Shown piece after piece: positions 53,249-62,450 of a stretch of DNA of 64,000 bases. Under the pieces are notes generated by a model. It had not been told where the DNA came from, made no database searches, and saw only the letters and a list, made by a program, of their open reading frames with translations. Where the stretch lies: the NCBI RefSeq assembly GCF_030915445.1, contig NZ_CP133264.1:3877208-3941207 (forward strand), read 5' to 3'. Numbering within the stretch: the stretch's first letter is position 1; every line of letters starts with the position of its first letter. Made by a program: the position numbers and the translations under genes. Source of the DNA: Clostridium sp. OS1-26. GTDB taxonomy: Bacteria > Bacillota > Clostridia > Clostridiales > Clostridiaceae.

Positions 53249-53391
53249 ATTCCAATTTGTAGAGTTGAGTTAGCATGATTTTAGATTCAGTTCTGTCGGA
53301 ACTTTCTTGATGAGCGTCACAAGTGTAATTAAATGTGAAGTAATTTAAAAAACAAAAATTTAAATTACTTTCTATATTGGAGGTTAGTTTA
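53246..53391 (+). repeat. Duplicated upstream region of the RmlD-like gene
   Basis: Almost identical to 33036-33183, including TTCTGTCGGAACTTTCTTGA and the ribosome site. It shows that the promoter was copied along with the gene. Confidence 0.9.
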
Positions 53392-53613
53392 GTGATAAAA
53401 ATACTCATATTAGGTGCAAGTGGATTTTTAGGTGGAAAGGTTTATCTTAAATTCAATAGAAAAATGGCAAGAAAGTTAGGATTAGATGAAAATTTAGTTA
53501 TCGAAGATACAATTAGTATTGAAAATGCGATAGCAAATGGAATACCTTTAGATACTTCGATGAACACTTCCAAATGTAAAATGATTTTTAAAACAAGTTT
53601 TAGAAATGTGTGA
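53392..53613 (+). pseudogene. Deleted copy of the RmlD-like SDR gene (in frame)
   Basis: The first ~21 codons (VIKILILGASGFLGGKVYLK) and the last ~52 codons of the 33184 gene are joined after 612 bases (204 codons) were lost. The frame is kept, so a 73-residue remnant could be made, but the NAD site lacks its partner region. The flanking bases to ~53620 also match. Confidence 0.92.
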
Positions 53614-53738
53614 GATAAATTAGTTAGATCGTAATCCTCTTATATTTTGGGTAATCGTAAATCAGTGATATATGAAGAATAGCAATTTTATGTGTTACAA
53701 TCGCAGATTATTAATAAGTAAGTTTTGTGGGGGAAAAA

Positions 53739-54221
53739 ATGAAAAAAATAATATTAGTAACTTTGTTTTTAGTATTTGTATTTACAGGGTGTTCTGCAGT
53801 AAAAACACAAACGACTAATTCTAAAGAGCTTAATTCACAAAAGCAACCATTAGAGCCAAAGCAAGTAGTAGAAAATTATTTTAAATACTACAACGAAAAA
53901 AATTTAGAAGGAGTAAACTCAACACGAACCCAATGGAGTCAAATAACAACTGGAGTGGACGAAAACTTGAAATATATCAAGCTAAACAGTATATCAGAAG
54001 ATGTTGCCTCGAGTATGAAGGAAGGGTATATAAAATATGGACATGGGATAATAACTGGTGCAAAAGAAGAAAATATAATAATTTATAAGATTGAATACAC
54101 AGTTAAATATAAAAAGGATGGAGTTGGTCCGCAAGATAGTGGGAAATACATTAAGTGGTGTACTCTTATTAGAAAAGATAAAAACTCACCTTGGCTAATT
54201 GATGAGATAGGAGAAGGTTAG
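53739..54221 (+). CDS. DUF4829-like lipoprotein
   Basis: 160 residues from ATG 53739, after GTGGGGG. The signal peptide ends in FTGC, a lipobox. The mature part has VVENYFKYYNEKNLEGVNS and ends KNSPWLIDEIGEG, as in DUF4829. It sits on the outside of the membrane; the function is unknown. Confidence 0.8.
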   Translation: MKKIILVTLFLVFVFTGCSAVKTQTTNSKELNSQKQPLEPKQVVENYFKYYNEKNLEGVNSTRTQWSQITTGVDENLKYIKLNSISEDVASSMKEGYIKYGHGIITGAKEENIIIYKIEYTVKYKKDGVGPQDSGKYIKWCTLIRKDKNSPWLIDEIGEG

Positions 54222-54299
54222 CTTTTGTTGGCTGCACTCCAAGCACACTTATATCAAAAATACTGTTTAGTTGAAAATCATACAAATTAGGAGGCTTTT

Positions 54300-54776
54300 A
54301 TGGGACTTGAACATAAAATTTTTTTAGTAACCAAAAGTGATTATGAGGAAATACCTTGTAATGTAGGTGATGTATCATTAGAAGACATGAGTAATTGCGT
54401 ATTAATTCATAATGATATAATCCAGTATATAGGAGACACGTTGAGATGGATACCATCAATTAATCCTGGTAATGGTTATGAAAAAGGATTTGGGTTAAAT
54501 AATTATGGAATTACATTGTTTGATAAAGAAGGAGCTGCAGTTATTTTGAATATAGCAAAATTATGGGCTGATTTATTTTCAAATGGTACACCTATTTTAA
54601 AACTTAAAGGGAGTTATTGCTGGACAACAAATGATAAAGGTGTTCTAGAAGGTGAATATGAAATAATAGAAGTAAACCGAGATGAACTTGTTAGTAACAT
54701 CAGAAAACTGCAATCACTTGCAGAAAAAGTCATACATGATTCAAGTAAATATTTTATAATCCATCATGGTATATAG
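54300..54776 (+). CDS. Uncharacterised 158-residue protein
   Basis: ATG after TAGGAGG. Soluble; contains IQYIGDTLRWIPSINPGNG and GSYCWTTNDKGVLEGEYEII. It looks like small immunity-type or cassette-type proteins but has no known domain I can name. Confidence 0.5.
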   Translation: MGLEHKIFLVTKSDYEEIPCNVGDVSLEDMSNCVLIHNDIIQYIGDTLRWIPSINPGNGYEKGFGLNNYGITLFDKEGAAVILNIAKLWADLFSNGTPILKLKGSYCWTTNDKGVLEGEYEIIEVNRDELVSNIRKLQSLAEKVIHDSSKYFIIHHGI

Positions 54777-54814
54777 AATTAGAGATAATAACAACATTCG
54801 TGTTATGTACTGAA

Positions 54815-54870
54815 AAGTAAGTGCATTTATTCGAGAGTTGGATTTTATTGCGTGTGATGGAGAAGTAACT
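54815..54870 (+). pseudogene. 55-base fragment of the 36301 acetyltransferase gene
   Basis: The bases from AAGTAAGTGCATTTATTCGA to GAAGTAACT are identical to 36428-36482. It has no start or end of its own and joins an IS4-type fragment. Confidence 0.9.
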
Positions 54871-55010
54871 TCTACATCCATAAAATAGCATAGATAAACG
54901 AATTCCCATGCTTCAATTTTACTTTTTCTTTTCACAAAACCAATTTCTCTTGCTATTTCTTCAATCTCATCTTTTGAAAAACATCTTTTAAGTTCGTCTG
55001 CAAAAAGCTT
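54871..55010 (-). pseudogene. IS4-type transposase N-terminal fragment
   Basis: On the minus strand the open run KLFADELKRCFSKDEIEEI… then KRKSKIEAWEFVYLC is like the head of an IS4-family transposase. The DDE core is missing. The bases 55011-55350 hold no gene I can support. Confidence 0.55.
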
Positions 55011-55350
55011 TATTTTTTAGGATTCTTTTAGCTTGATGGATATGGGGTATCGCCAACATTTCCGACTTGTTGGCTGCAATTAGTAATTAATGCATTCTGA
55101 TAGAGGGTCGCAGCATTGCTCAAATAATTACCAATGTTAAACAAAATGGTTTGATTTACTTGTATAATGTTACGAAAAGGCAGTAGTAACAAAAATTTTA
55201 CAAAAACATTACAACTTATAGACAACTTATGGTAAGGAATTTATTATGATTTATATATAGAGAAGAAACTTTTACACTATTTTCATATTTAATAGGGAAG
55301 TTGCTCCTCTATATTATAAGAATTTATTGAAGGTGGCGAATTTATTACAA

Positions 55351-55590
55351 ATGGAATAAGTTTTGATTGTAGAGGATGATGTATCAATTTCAGATTTAAT
55401 CAAATTGAATTTAAATATGATGAATTATGAGGTGAAACAGGTTTACGACGGCGAAGAAGCATTAAAATTAATTAAAGAAGAAAAATTCGACTTAATCATT
55501 TTAGATGTAATGCTACCTAAATTAGATGGGTTCAGCATTATGGAAAATATAAGAGGCATTCAAATACCTGTACTGCAACCGCCAAGGTGA
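55351..55590 (+). pseudogene. Dead response-regulator receiver fragment
   Basis: From ATG 55351 the third codon is TAA where AAA is expected (MEKVLIVEDD…). The receiver continues with IVEDDVSISDLIKLNLN and LIILDVMLPKLDGFS, then is cut after residue ~75. It joins an MFS gene piece on the other strand. Confidence 0.85.
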
Positions 55591-55699
55591 TTCCTAGTGA
55601 AGCTGAAATGTTATTTAAAGTACCTGATATAATATACTCCGATGTTCCAACTAAAAAACTTATTAGTGCTAAAACATAAATCTTAAATGTATTAGACAA
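55575..55699 (-). pseudogene. MFS transporter N-terminal fragment
   Basis: TTG 55699 starts LSNTFKIYVLALISFLVGTS, then SGTLNNISASLGITLAVAV, typical of the AraJ/YdhP drug-efflux MFS group. It ends at the junction with the receiver fragment. Confidence 0.75.
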
Positions 55700-55730
55700 A
55701 ATAATCACTCTTTAATACAGTATATTTACT

Positions 55731-55877
55731 TTAGATCTCTTGTTCAAAAATGGTTACAATTCTTTTAATGGCTTCTTCATCTCTTTTATAATACGTATAC
55801 TTTCCAATACGCTTTGTCTTAATTAAACCAGCTCGCAAAAGTATAGCAAGATATTCAGAAACTGTTGATTGCGTCAT
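55731..55877 (-). pseudogene. ArsR-type regulator C-terminal fragment
   Basis: 48 residues (MTQSTVSEYLAILLRAGLIKT…KYTYYKRDEEAIKRI): the recognition helix and wing of an ArsR repressor with no N-terminus. It lies just upstream of the MFS fragment on the same strand, so this was an ArsR-MFS operon. Confidence 0.75.
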
Positions 55878-56084
55878 GTAAAATTAGAGAAAAGTTAAAT
55901 CAAAGAACATAGAATTCTCTCACTTGATTTTTTCATATTCCTAAAGCATACTGTAAGAGAGCAGTAGAGAAATAAAAAAGTATACGGATTAGAAGTAAAA
56001 AATCTTAATGCTGATATTAATGATTACAATCTTACTGCGTCTTACTCTTAGTAAGTTTATAAGGACACAGATGGAGGTTATGCT

Positions 56085-56753
56085 ATGAATAAAATATTAG
56101 TTGTAGAAGATGAAGATATATTGCGTGAAGTAATAATAGACTATCTGATTGAAGATGGATACCAGGTATTAGAGGCTGCAGATGGTGAAAAAGCTTTAGA
56201 ACTTTTTCAATCAAATTCTGTTGATTTAGTTATATTAGACATTGTTCTACCAAAAGTTGACGGCTGGTCAGTATGTCGTAGAATACGGAAAAATTCTAGT
56301 ATCCCTATAATTATTTTAACTGCTCGTTCAGATGAGGACGACTCTCTCCTAGGGTATGAGCTGGGAGCGGATGATTATCTTATTAAACCATACAGTCCCC
56401 GTGTTTTAATGGCAAAAGTGAAACGGTTTCTTGAAAAATATTCAGGCACTATAGATGGAACACTGATGTCAGTTGGCGATATTGTTTTAAATATGGGATC
56501 AAGACTTGTTTCTATAGATGGAAATACAATTAATTTAACTCATACAGAATTTGAAATCCTTGCTTACTTAATGCAAAATAAAGGGATTGTAATTACCAGA
56601 GAGCAATTAATAGCAAAAATATGGGGTTATGATTTTTATGGTGATGAAAAGACAATAAATAGCCATATAAGGAATCTCCGTGCTAAGCTTGGAAGTAAAG
56701 GCAGCTGCATTGTTACAGTTATCCGTTCGGGATATAAATTTGAAGAGGAATAG
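56085..56753 (+). CDS. OmpR/PhoB-type response regulator
   Basis: 222 residues. Receiver with VEDEDILRE, phospho-Asp in VDLVILDIVLPKVDGWS, and LTARSDEDDSLLGYELGADDYLIKPY. A winged-helix DNA-binding domain ends IVTVIRSGYKFEEE. ATGGAGG precedes the ATG. It is coupled to the kinase gene (2 bases apart). Confidence 0.93.
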   Translation: MNKILVVEDEDILREVIIDYLIEDGYQVLEAADGEKALELFQSNSVDLVILDIVLPKVDGWSVCRRIRKNSSIPIIILTARSDEDDSLLGYELGADDYLIKPYSPRVLMAKVKRFLEKYSGTIDGTLMSVGDIVLNMGSRLVSIDGNTINLTHTEFEILAYLMQNKGIVITREQLIAKIWGYDFYGDEKTINSHIRNLRAKLGSKGSCIVTVIRSGYKFEEE

Positions 56754-56755
56754 CT

Positions 56756-58492
56756 ATGAAAAAAAGTGTTGTTTTTAAATGGTTTGTACTGACGGCTCTA
56801 TTATTTTCCATGATGTTTTTATTCGTTGGAATCACGCAGAATTATTTTTTTGAGAAATATTATATTAATAAGAAATTGGACACTATGAAAACGTATATGA
56901 ATGTTTACTCAGATATGTCAGCGAAGAAAGGAGCAGAAGCAGCATCCAAAGAACTATATAAAAATAATCATATTTGGATTACAAAATTAGATGAATATGG
57001 ACGCATCTGTGATGTGGAAAATTACTATATCGAAGTGAAATTGAAAAATGAACCTAAGGGCAATTTTAGAATACCAATGTACTCCTTTGAAGGAGAATTT
57101 TCTTCGAATATGCTATCTTTATTAAAAGTTGGCGACGAGGTAGTTATTGATGCAGTTAATATAGCAGATGAAAGGATACCTTATCAGATACAGACTTATT
57201 CAACGGGAGTATTAAATTTAGACATCGCAGACAAGTTACATGGTCCAAATGCTGACAAAGCATATAGTCATCTTATAACTAATGTATATAAGGGAACGAT
57301 AACGAAAACTGTATTTCCAGAACGTGAGGAGGATATTTCCTTTCCTTACCGGGAACGTTTTTTTCTTAAACAGGTAAAAGAATTTCAAACTAGTATGTTT
57401 ATAAATACTGCGGAGCCACTGCAGCATGCAAAAGAGCTTAATGTGTCGGAAAATTTTGCAGAATATAGGATAATCATTAAACCAATTCTTGAAAATGGGA
57501 GAGCAAGATATATTTTTGCTATGATTTCTCTTCAGCCGGTAGATGAAGCAATATCGATTATACGGCAATTCTATCCTTATTTTTTTGGATTTTCCTTCCT
57601 GTGTGTTATGCTTTTAGCGTTTATTTTGTCTAAGTGGCTAGCCAAACCGCTATTGTCCATCAACCAGATCACAGGAAAAATAGCAAATATGGATTTTACA
57701 GAAAAGTTGCCGGTGCATTCCACTGATGAAATTGGTCAATTATCTAAGAATATAAATTACCTGTCAAACCAGATGGAAGAATATATTGGCCAGCTTAAAC
57801 AGGATATCGATAAAGAGAAAAAGTTGGAAACTACGCGGAAGAAATTTATTGCAGGAGTATCCCATGAGTTGAAAACGCCTCTTGCTGTTATGAAAAGTTG
57901 TCTGTCTATTTTAAAAGATGGAATCGCAGCTGAAAAACGAGAACATTACTTTCAAGCTATGGAAGACGAAATACAGCGAATGGACTTGTTGGTTGTGAAC
58001 ATGCTGGATTTAGCTAAGTTTGAATCTGGAACTTATAAGCCGAAAGTGGCTCCTTTTGCAATAGATAAATTGATTACCGAAGTATGCGGATCGCTGGATG
58101 AGCAAATACAGGAGAAAAATCTCTCTCTTACGTTAAAACTTCATCCACGGGTAGTGATAGGGCATAGAGGGTTAATTAGTCGAGTAATCACTAATTTTCT
58201 CAGCAATGCAATTCGTCATACGGAGAATGGGCATGCAATCGTAATTGCTATAAGATGCGATGGACAGACAGCAGAAATCAGTATAGAAAATAAAGGGAAC
58301 TTGATACCAGAGGAAGACAGAAAAAAGATTTGGAATCAATTCTATCGTGTCGAGGCGAGGACATCCAAAGCAGGTACTGGTCTTGGGCTTTCCATATCTA
58401 AGGAAATACTGGAACTTCATCATGCGGTTTATGGTGTGGAAAATACGAAAGATGGCGTCCGCTTTTTCTTTTCACTGCCGATACAACCATAA
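56756..58492 (+). CDS. Membrane sensor histidine kinase
   Basis: 578 residues. Two membrane spans (~10-30 and ~270-290) enclose a ~240-residue outside sensor. HAMP follows (~295-345), then the H-box AGVSHELKTPLAVMKS, the N-box SNAIRHTENG and GTGLGLSISKEIL. It pairs with the regulator at 56085. The neighbouring O-acylation genes are likely targets, so it may sense cell-wall stress. Confidence 0.93.
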   Translation: MKKSVVFKWFVLTALLFSMMFLFVGITQNYFFEKYYINKKLDTMKTYMNVYSDMSAKKGAEAASKELYKNNHIWITKLDEYGRICDVENYYIEVKLKNEPKGNFRIPMYSFEGEFSSNMLSLLKVGDEVVIDAVNIADERIPYQIQTYSTGVLNLDIADKLHGPNADKAYSHLITNVYKGTITKTVFPEREEDISFPYRERFFLKQVKEFQTSMFINTAEPLQHAKELNVSENFAEYRIIIKPILENGRARYIFAMISLQPVDEAISIIRQFYPYFFGFSFLCVMLLAFILSKWLAKPLLSINQITGKIANMDFTEKLPVHSTDEIGQLSKNINYLSNQMEEYIGQLKQDIDKEKKLETTRKKFIAGVSHELKTPLAVMKSCLSILKDGIAAEKREHYFQAMEDEIQRMDLLVVNMLDLAKFESGTYKPKVAPFAIDKLITEVCGSLDEQIQEKNLSLTLKLHPRVVIGHRGLISRVITNFLSNAIRHTENGHAIVIAIRCDGQTAEISIENKGNLIPEEDRKKIWNQFYRVEARTSKAGTGLGLSISKEILELHHAVYGVENTKDGVRFFFSLPIQP

Positions 58493-58716
58493 ATCATTGG
58501 TTATATTTTCTGAGAAAGATATATGCCTTGTTTGAGATACTCTTATCTAAACAATTTAATATTTTACCGGCGAAACAGCTATGAAGGATTCTTCATGGCT
58601 TTTATTTTAAAAAAAATTAGAACAAAAATAATATCTAAGCTTTATCTCATCTGCACCTGTTCTGCATTTTGCTGCTGTAATATTTATGTATCAAATAAAG
58701 AAAAGAGGTTTTTTAA

Positions 58717-59346
58717 ATGAAAAAATTAATGATGTGTTTCCTCGTAGGTATCCTTCTGGTTGGTATGGCTGCCTGCGGGAATAAAACTGCTGAAAAGGCT
58801 GATAAAAAGGATGCTAAAAAGGATGTTACAGCTCAGTTTAAGAATAGTGTATTTATCGGAGATTCCATCACTGAAGGTTTTGTAATTAATGAAATTCTGT
58901 CTAAAGATTGTGTAATAGCTGGGGCAGGAGCCACAGCTGGATATACGTATGATCAAATTGGAGACTTAGCTAAAAAGAAACCGGATAACGTCTTTATCAT
59001 GTTGGGGTCAGATGACATGCTCATGCCTGAGGATAATCCTAAAGAATTATTCAGAAAAGATTTAACGAAACTGGTTGACAAGATAAAGAAAGAGGTGCCC
59101 GACTCAAAAATATATCTCCAATCCATTACACCTGTAGCACAGAAGGCTTTAAAAGAGCAACCACGTTATAAAGGAATAGACGAATATAATGATCTATTAA
59201 AGGAACTGGCGGGCAAGTTATCAGTTAATTATGTAGACATAGGAGCATTGGCAAAGAAAAACCCCAATTTATTTGCCGAAGATGGTGTTCATTTCAAAAA
59301 AGAATTTTATCAGTTGTGGCTGAATAAACTCTCTGAATCATTATAG
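58717..59346 (+). CDS. SGNH/GDSL-type lipoprotein hydrolase
   Basis: 209 residues. Signal peptide MKKLMMCFLVGILLVGMAAC with a lipobox. The Ser block NSVFIGDSITEG, IMLGSDDM (Gly/Asn region with Asp) and the late DGVHFKKE give a Ser-His pair. Together with MBOAT it likely moves acyl groups onto a wall polymer. AAAAGAGG precedes the ATG. Confidence 0.85.
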   Translation: MKKLMMCFLVGILLVGMAACGNKTAEKADKKDAKKDVTAQFKNSVFIGDSITEGFVINEILSKDCVIAGAGATAGYTYDQIGDLAKKKPDNVFIMLGSDDMLMPEDNPKELFRKDLTKLVDKIKKEVPDSKIYLQSITPVAQKALKEQPRYKGIDEYNDLLKELAGKLSVNYVDIGALAKKNPNLFAEDGVHFKKEFYQLWLNKLSESL

Positions 59347-59357
59347 CGGAGGGATAT

Positions 59358-60764
59358 ATGGTATTTAGTAGTCTATTTTTTACATTTGCTTTTTTACCGA
59401 TCACAGTAATTCTATATTATTCTTTAGGAAAGCATTTGAGAAATATTGTCCTGCTTACTGCAAGCTTATTTTTCTATGCATGGGGAGAACCTGTCTATGT
59501 GTTATTGATGTGCGGTTCCATAATGATTAATTACTTTATAGGAACTCTTTTGGGCAGAGATGATGCTGGTAAACGAAAAAGGAAGCTTTTTTTAATAATA
59601 GGCCTTGTTTTCAATTTAGGCTGTCTCGCTTATTTTAAATACTTCGGCATGATCATAAGCACAATAGCATCGATTGGCAGTTGGAATTTGAACGCGGGAA
59701 CACCAGTGCTTCCCTTAGGGATTTCATTTTATACCTTTCACGCACTATCTTATGTAATTGATGTATATAGGGGAAAAATAAATTCGCAGAAAAGCCCGAT
59801 TCTTTTTGCTCTTTATATCACTATGTTTCCGCAGTTGGTGGCAGGGCCTATTTTGAAGTATGCAGACATTGAATCACAGCTAGCTGACAGGAGCATAAGC
59901 TTTGAAGAATTTTACTCCGGGATGCGGCGCTTCCTGTGCGGCCTTGCGAAAAAGGTGCTTCTTGCTAACAATATTGGTTTGCTATGGTCCGAAGTAAAAG
60001 CCATGCCTGGCGCAGAAATTTCGGTGCTCATGGCATGGGCCGGGATTATTGCCTTTACTTTGCAGATTTATTTCGATTTTAGCGGGTATTCTGATATGGC
60101 CATCGGATTGGGAAAAATGTTCGGATTCCGTTTTGAGGAAAACTTTCGGTATCCATATATTTCTCAAAGTATCTCGGAATTTTGGCGGAGGTGGCATATC
60201 TCCCTCGGCTCATGGTTTAAGGAATATGTATATATTTCTCTTGGCGGGAACCGTGTCGGTAAGTGGAAATTGATACGGAACATGTTCATCGTATGGTTTC
60301 TCACAGGACTCTGGCATGGTGCAAGCTGGAATTTTGTTTTATGGGGGCTTTATTTTGGAACCTTAATAATAATAGAAAAATTGTTTTTGCAGAAGAGCAT
60401 GACACGATGGCCCAAAGCTATCCGTCACATATACTCGCTATTGCTTATTGTTATAGGCTGGGTGTTTTTTGAATTTCCCAACATGGCGGATGTGGTGAGT
60501 TTTCTGCGGAGCATGTTTGGAGTAGGAAGCAACGCGTTTATTGATATTCAAACAATTACGAAGCTTGAAGCGTATGCCGTCTTATATCTTGTTTGTATCA
60601 TAGCAGCCACACCCTTGCCGAAGAAGCTGGCGTTATCATTTAAAAGGATTCATTGCAATATTTTCAAGTTTGCAGAAAACGTGTATTATTGTGTACTAAT
60701 GTTTTTTTCAACGGTGTATATGGTTGGTTCAACCTACAACCCATTTATATATTTTCGATTTTAA
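59358..60764 (+). CDS. MBOAT O-acyltransferase (AlgI/PatA/DltB-like)
   Basis: 468 residues with about ten membrane segments. The core has DFSGYSDMAIGLGKMFGF, SISEFWRRWHISLGSWF and the active His in WFLTGLWHGASWNF. It moves acyl groups across the membrane for polysaccharide or peptidoglycan O-acetylation. It starts 11 bases after the SGNH gene. Confidence 0.93.
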   Translation: MVFSSLFFTFAFLPITVILYYSLGKHLRNIVLLTASLFFYAWGEPVYVLLMCGSIMINYFIGTLLGRDDAGKRKRKLFLIIGLVFNLGCLAYFKYFGMIISTIASIGSWNLNAGTPVLPLGISFYTFHALSYVIDVYRGKINSQKSPILFALYITMFPQLVAGPILKYADIESQLADRSISFEEFYSGMRRFLCGLAKKVLLANNIGLLWSEVKAMPGAEISVLMAWAGIIAFTLQIYFDFSGYSDMAIGLGKMFGFRFEENFRYPYISQSISEFWRRWHISLGSWFKEYVYISLGGNRVGKWKLIRNMFIVWFLTGLWHGASWNFVLWGLYFGTLIIIEKLFLQKSMTRWPKAIRHIYSLLLIVIGWVFFEFPNMADVVSFLRSMFGVGSNAFIDIQTITKLEAYAVLYLVCIIAATPLPKKLALSFKRIHCNIFKFAENVYYCVLMFFSTVYMVGSTYNPFIYFRF

Positions 60765-60778
60765 CCTGGAGGATTGAT

Positions 60779-61066
60779 ATGCGAATGAATAAAAAGAAAC
60801 GTTTTGTTGTTACACGAAATATTGTGTGTGTTTTCCCACTTTTATTTATATTTGCTATGTTTATATTGCATCTAGCCTTACCGGATAAAACTTTTTCGAA
60901 GGAAGAGATGCGTTACTTAGCTCCATGGCCTGTTTTTCATGTTGAAAGAGTATTAGATAGAAGCTATGAAACTAAAGTTGAATCATATTTTTCAGATCAG
61001 TTCCCTTTTAGAAACTTTTGGGTTCATATTCAGGAGAGTTCCAATAAACTCTTATTAAAAGGGTGA
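60779..61066 (+). pseudogene. DHHW-type protein, truncated after 95 residues
   Basis: It starts after CTGGAGG, has a membrane span (VFPLLFIFAMFILHLAL), KTFSKEEMRYLAPWP and SYFSDQFPFRNFW, the usual beginning of DHHW partners of MBOAT. Full proteins are about 380 residues; this one stops after LLLKG, directly before a 20-bp perfect hairpin. The O-acylation cluster may be broken. Confidence 0.8.
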
Positions 61067-61070
61067 TTTA

Positions 61071-61116
61071 TTATTCTATTCAGATTTTATAAATCCATAA
61101 AATCTGAATAGAATAA
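61071..61116. repeat. Perfect 20-bp inverted repeat at the DHHW truncation
   Basis: 61071-61090 pairs with 61097-61116 without mismatch over 6 bases (core TTCAGATTTTAT). It may be a terminator or the end-joining scar of a mobile element. Confidence 0.75.
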
Positions 61117-61227
61117 TACAAAAGTTAGTAAAATTTTAAATTACTTATATAAATTTTAGAAATAATTAACGTATAGAATAGATATTGATGTAGATAACGA
61201 TTTTTTAGTAGGAATAAGGGGAGAGAG

Positions 61228-62154
61228 ATGAGAAAAAAAATTAGAAAAAAAAGAAGAAAATTAACCTTATATCTAATAGGTATTTTTATAGGTACTTTTA
61301 TTTTGTCATATAAAGGTTATGAATGTTATCATAATAAAATTGTACAAGCTAATAAAGAAGTAACTGCTAGTAAAGTGGTATCAACTAATAAAGCTAAAGA
61401 ATCAGATATTAAAATAGAAACAAAAGAAAATATGATAGTAAATAGATCACATAATATAAATGACGAAGGACAAAAATATACCTATGATGTAAAGAGGGTA
61501 AAAGATATTTTAGATAACAAAGAAGAAAGTGATGGTAAAAAAATAGCATTCTTAACTTTTGATGATGGCCCATCCACAACTGTAACACCCAAAATACTAG
61601 ACGTATTAAAAGAACATAATGTAAAAGCTACCTTTTTTTTAATTGGGAAAAGTATAAATTCTAATGAAGCAAGTAAAAATTTAGTCAAGAGAACTTTTAG
61701 AGAAGGACATGCATTAGGAAATCATACTTATTCTCATAATCTTAAAAGTTTATATCCAGAAAACAAGATTAATGTAGATTGCTTTGTGGAAGAAGTTGTA
61801 AAAACCAATGCTGCAATTAAAAACATTATTGGACAAGACTTTGATACAAGAGTCTTAAGAATGCCAGGCGGTTATATGTCAAGAGAACACTACAAAGATC
61901 CTAATCTAGCAGAACTTAATAATAGGCTAAGAGATATGTATAGTATAGATTGGAATGCCTATGATTTCGATTCAGAGGGTAAAAAGAAAAATGCAGAAGA
62001 ATTGTTGAAAGAAGTAAAAAAAAGCGTAGGAACAAAAGAAAAAGTAGTTATACTAATGCATGATGCATATGGCAAGGAAGAAACAGCTAAAGCATTACCT
62101 CAAATAATAAAATATCTTAGGGATCAGGGATACGAATTTAAAACATTATCATGA
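61228..62154 (+). CDS. Polysaccharide deacetylase (NodB family), membrane-anchored
   Basis: 308 residues. Basic N-terminus and one membrane span (LYLIGIFIGTFILSYKG). The catalytic domain has AFLTFDDGPSTT, GNHTYSHNL (His-x3-His zinc ligands), LRMPGGYMS and VVILMHDAYG. It removes acetyl groups from peptidoglycan or chitin-like sugars. AAGGGGAGAG precedes the ATG. Confidence 0.93.
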   Translation: MRKKIRKKRRKLTLYLIGIFIGTFILSYKGYECYHNKIVQANKEVTASKVVSTNKAKESDIKIETKENMIVNRSHNINDEGQKYTYDVKRVKDILDNKEESDGKKIAFLTFDDGPSTTVTPKILDVLKEHNVKATFFLIGKSINSNEASKNLVKRTFREGHALGNHTYSHNLKSLYPENKINVDCFVEEVVKTNAAIKNIIGQDFDTRVLRMPGGYMSREHYKDPNLAELNNRLRDMYSIDWNAYDFDSEGKKKNAEELLKEVKKSVGTKEKVVILMHDAYGKEETAKALPQIIKYLRDQGYEFKTLS

Positions 62155-62450
62155 TTAGATTTGAAGAATACTCAGAAGGTTATAGAAGGCATATTGCCTT
62201 GGGTGAAGAAAATGATGAGAATACTGAATTACAAGCAGTAAGTTACGTATTATTTAAATACAGACTTTAGCAGTTGCTGGAGTACATAAATATCAGGTTG
62301 ATCTAGTAGTATACTACGAATTTGCTACTAATGAACAGACAAATAAGAAAAGTTAAGATAATTTAAGAAATGCTAATAAAATAATTGAGATAAAAGAATA
62401 GCAAATCTAATAGATTCGTTATCCTAAAATCAGACAATACATTTAACTAA
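62155..62450 (+). other. Gap with gene debris
   Basis: No intact gene. Short open runs such as EEYSEGYRRHIALGEEN look like ends of lost genes. The last part is a fragment of the RmlD-like gene. Confidence 0.5.
62388..62441 (+). pseudogene. 54-base fragment of the RmlD-like gene
   Basis: GATAAAAGAATAGCAAATCT … CAGACAATACAT matches 33673-33726 with a few changes, including stop-making ones. It is the third site of this gene in the window. Confidence 0.85.

Noticed and set aside
31779..53640. Classical integron attC sites
   Set aside because: Some copies have ATTTAAC, which fits RYYYAAC, but I find no matching GTTRRRY at the other end, no integrase of the integron type, and units carry their own promoters.
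30734..53640. CRISPR array
   Set aside because: Repeats are spaced by whole genes, vary in sequence and have no uniform spacers; no cas genes are seen.
55028..55225. 65-residue reading frame on the minus strand
   Set aside because: The text NAALITNCSQQVGN-like is not a family I can name, and there is no ribosome site; it may be debris.
58523..58720. 65-residue frame between kinase and SGNH genes
   Set aside because: It has odd composition, no clear ribosome site and overlaps the next gene's leader; it is probably not a gene.
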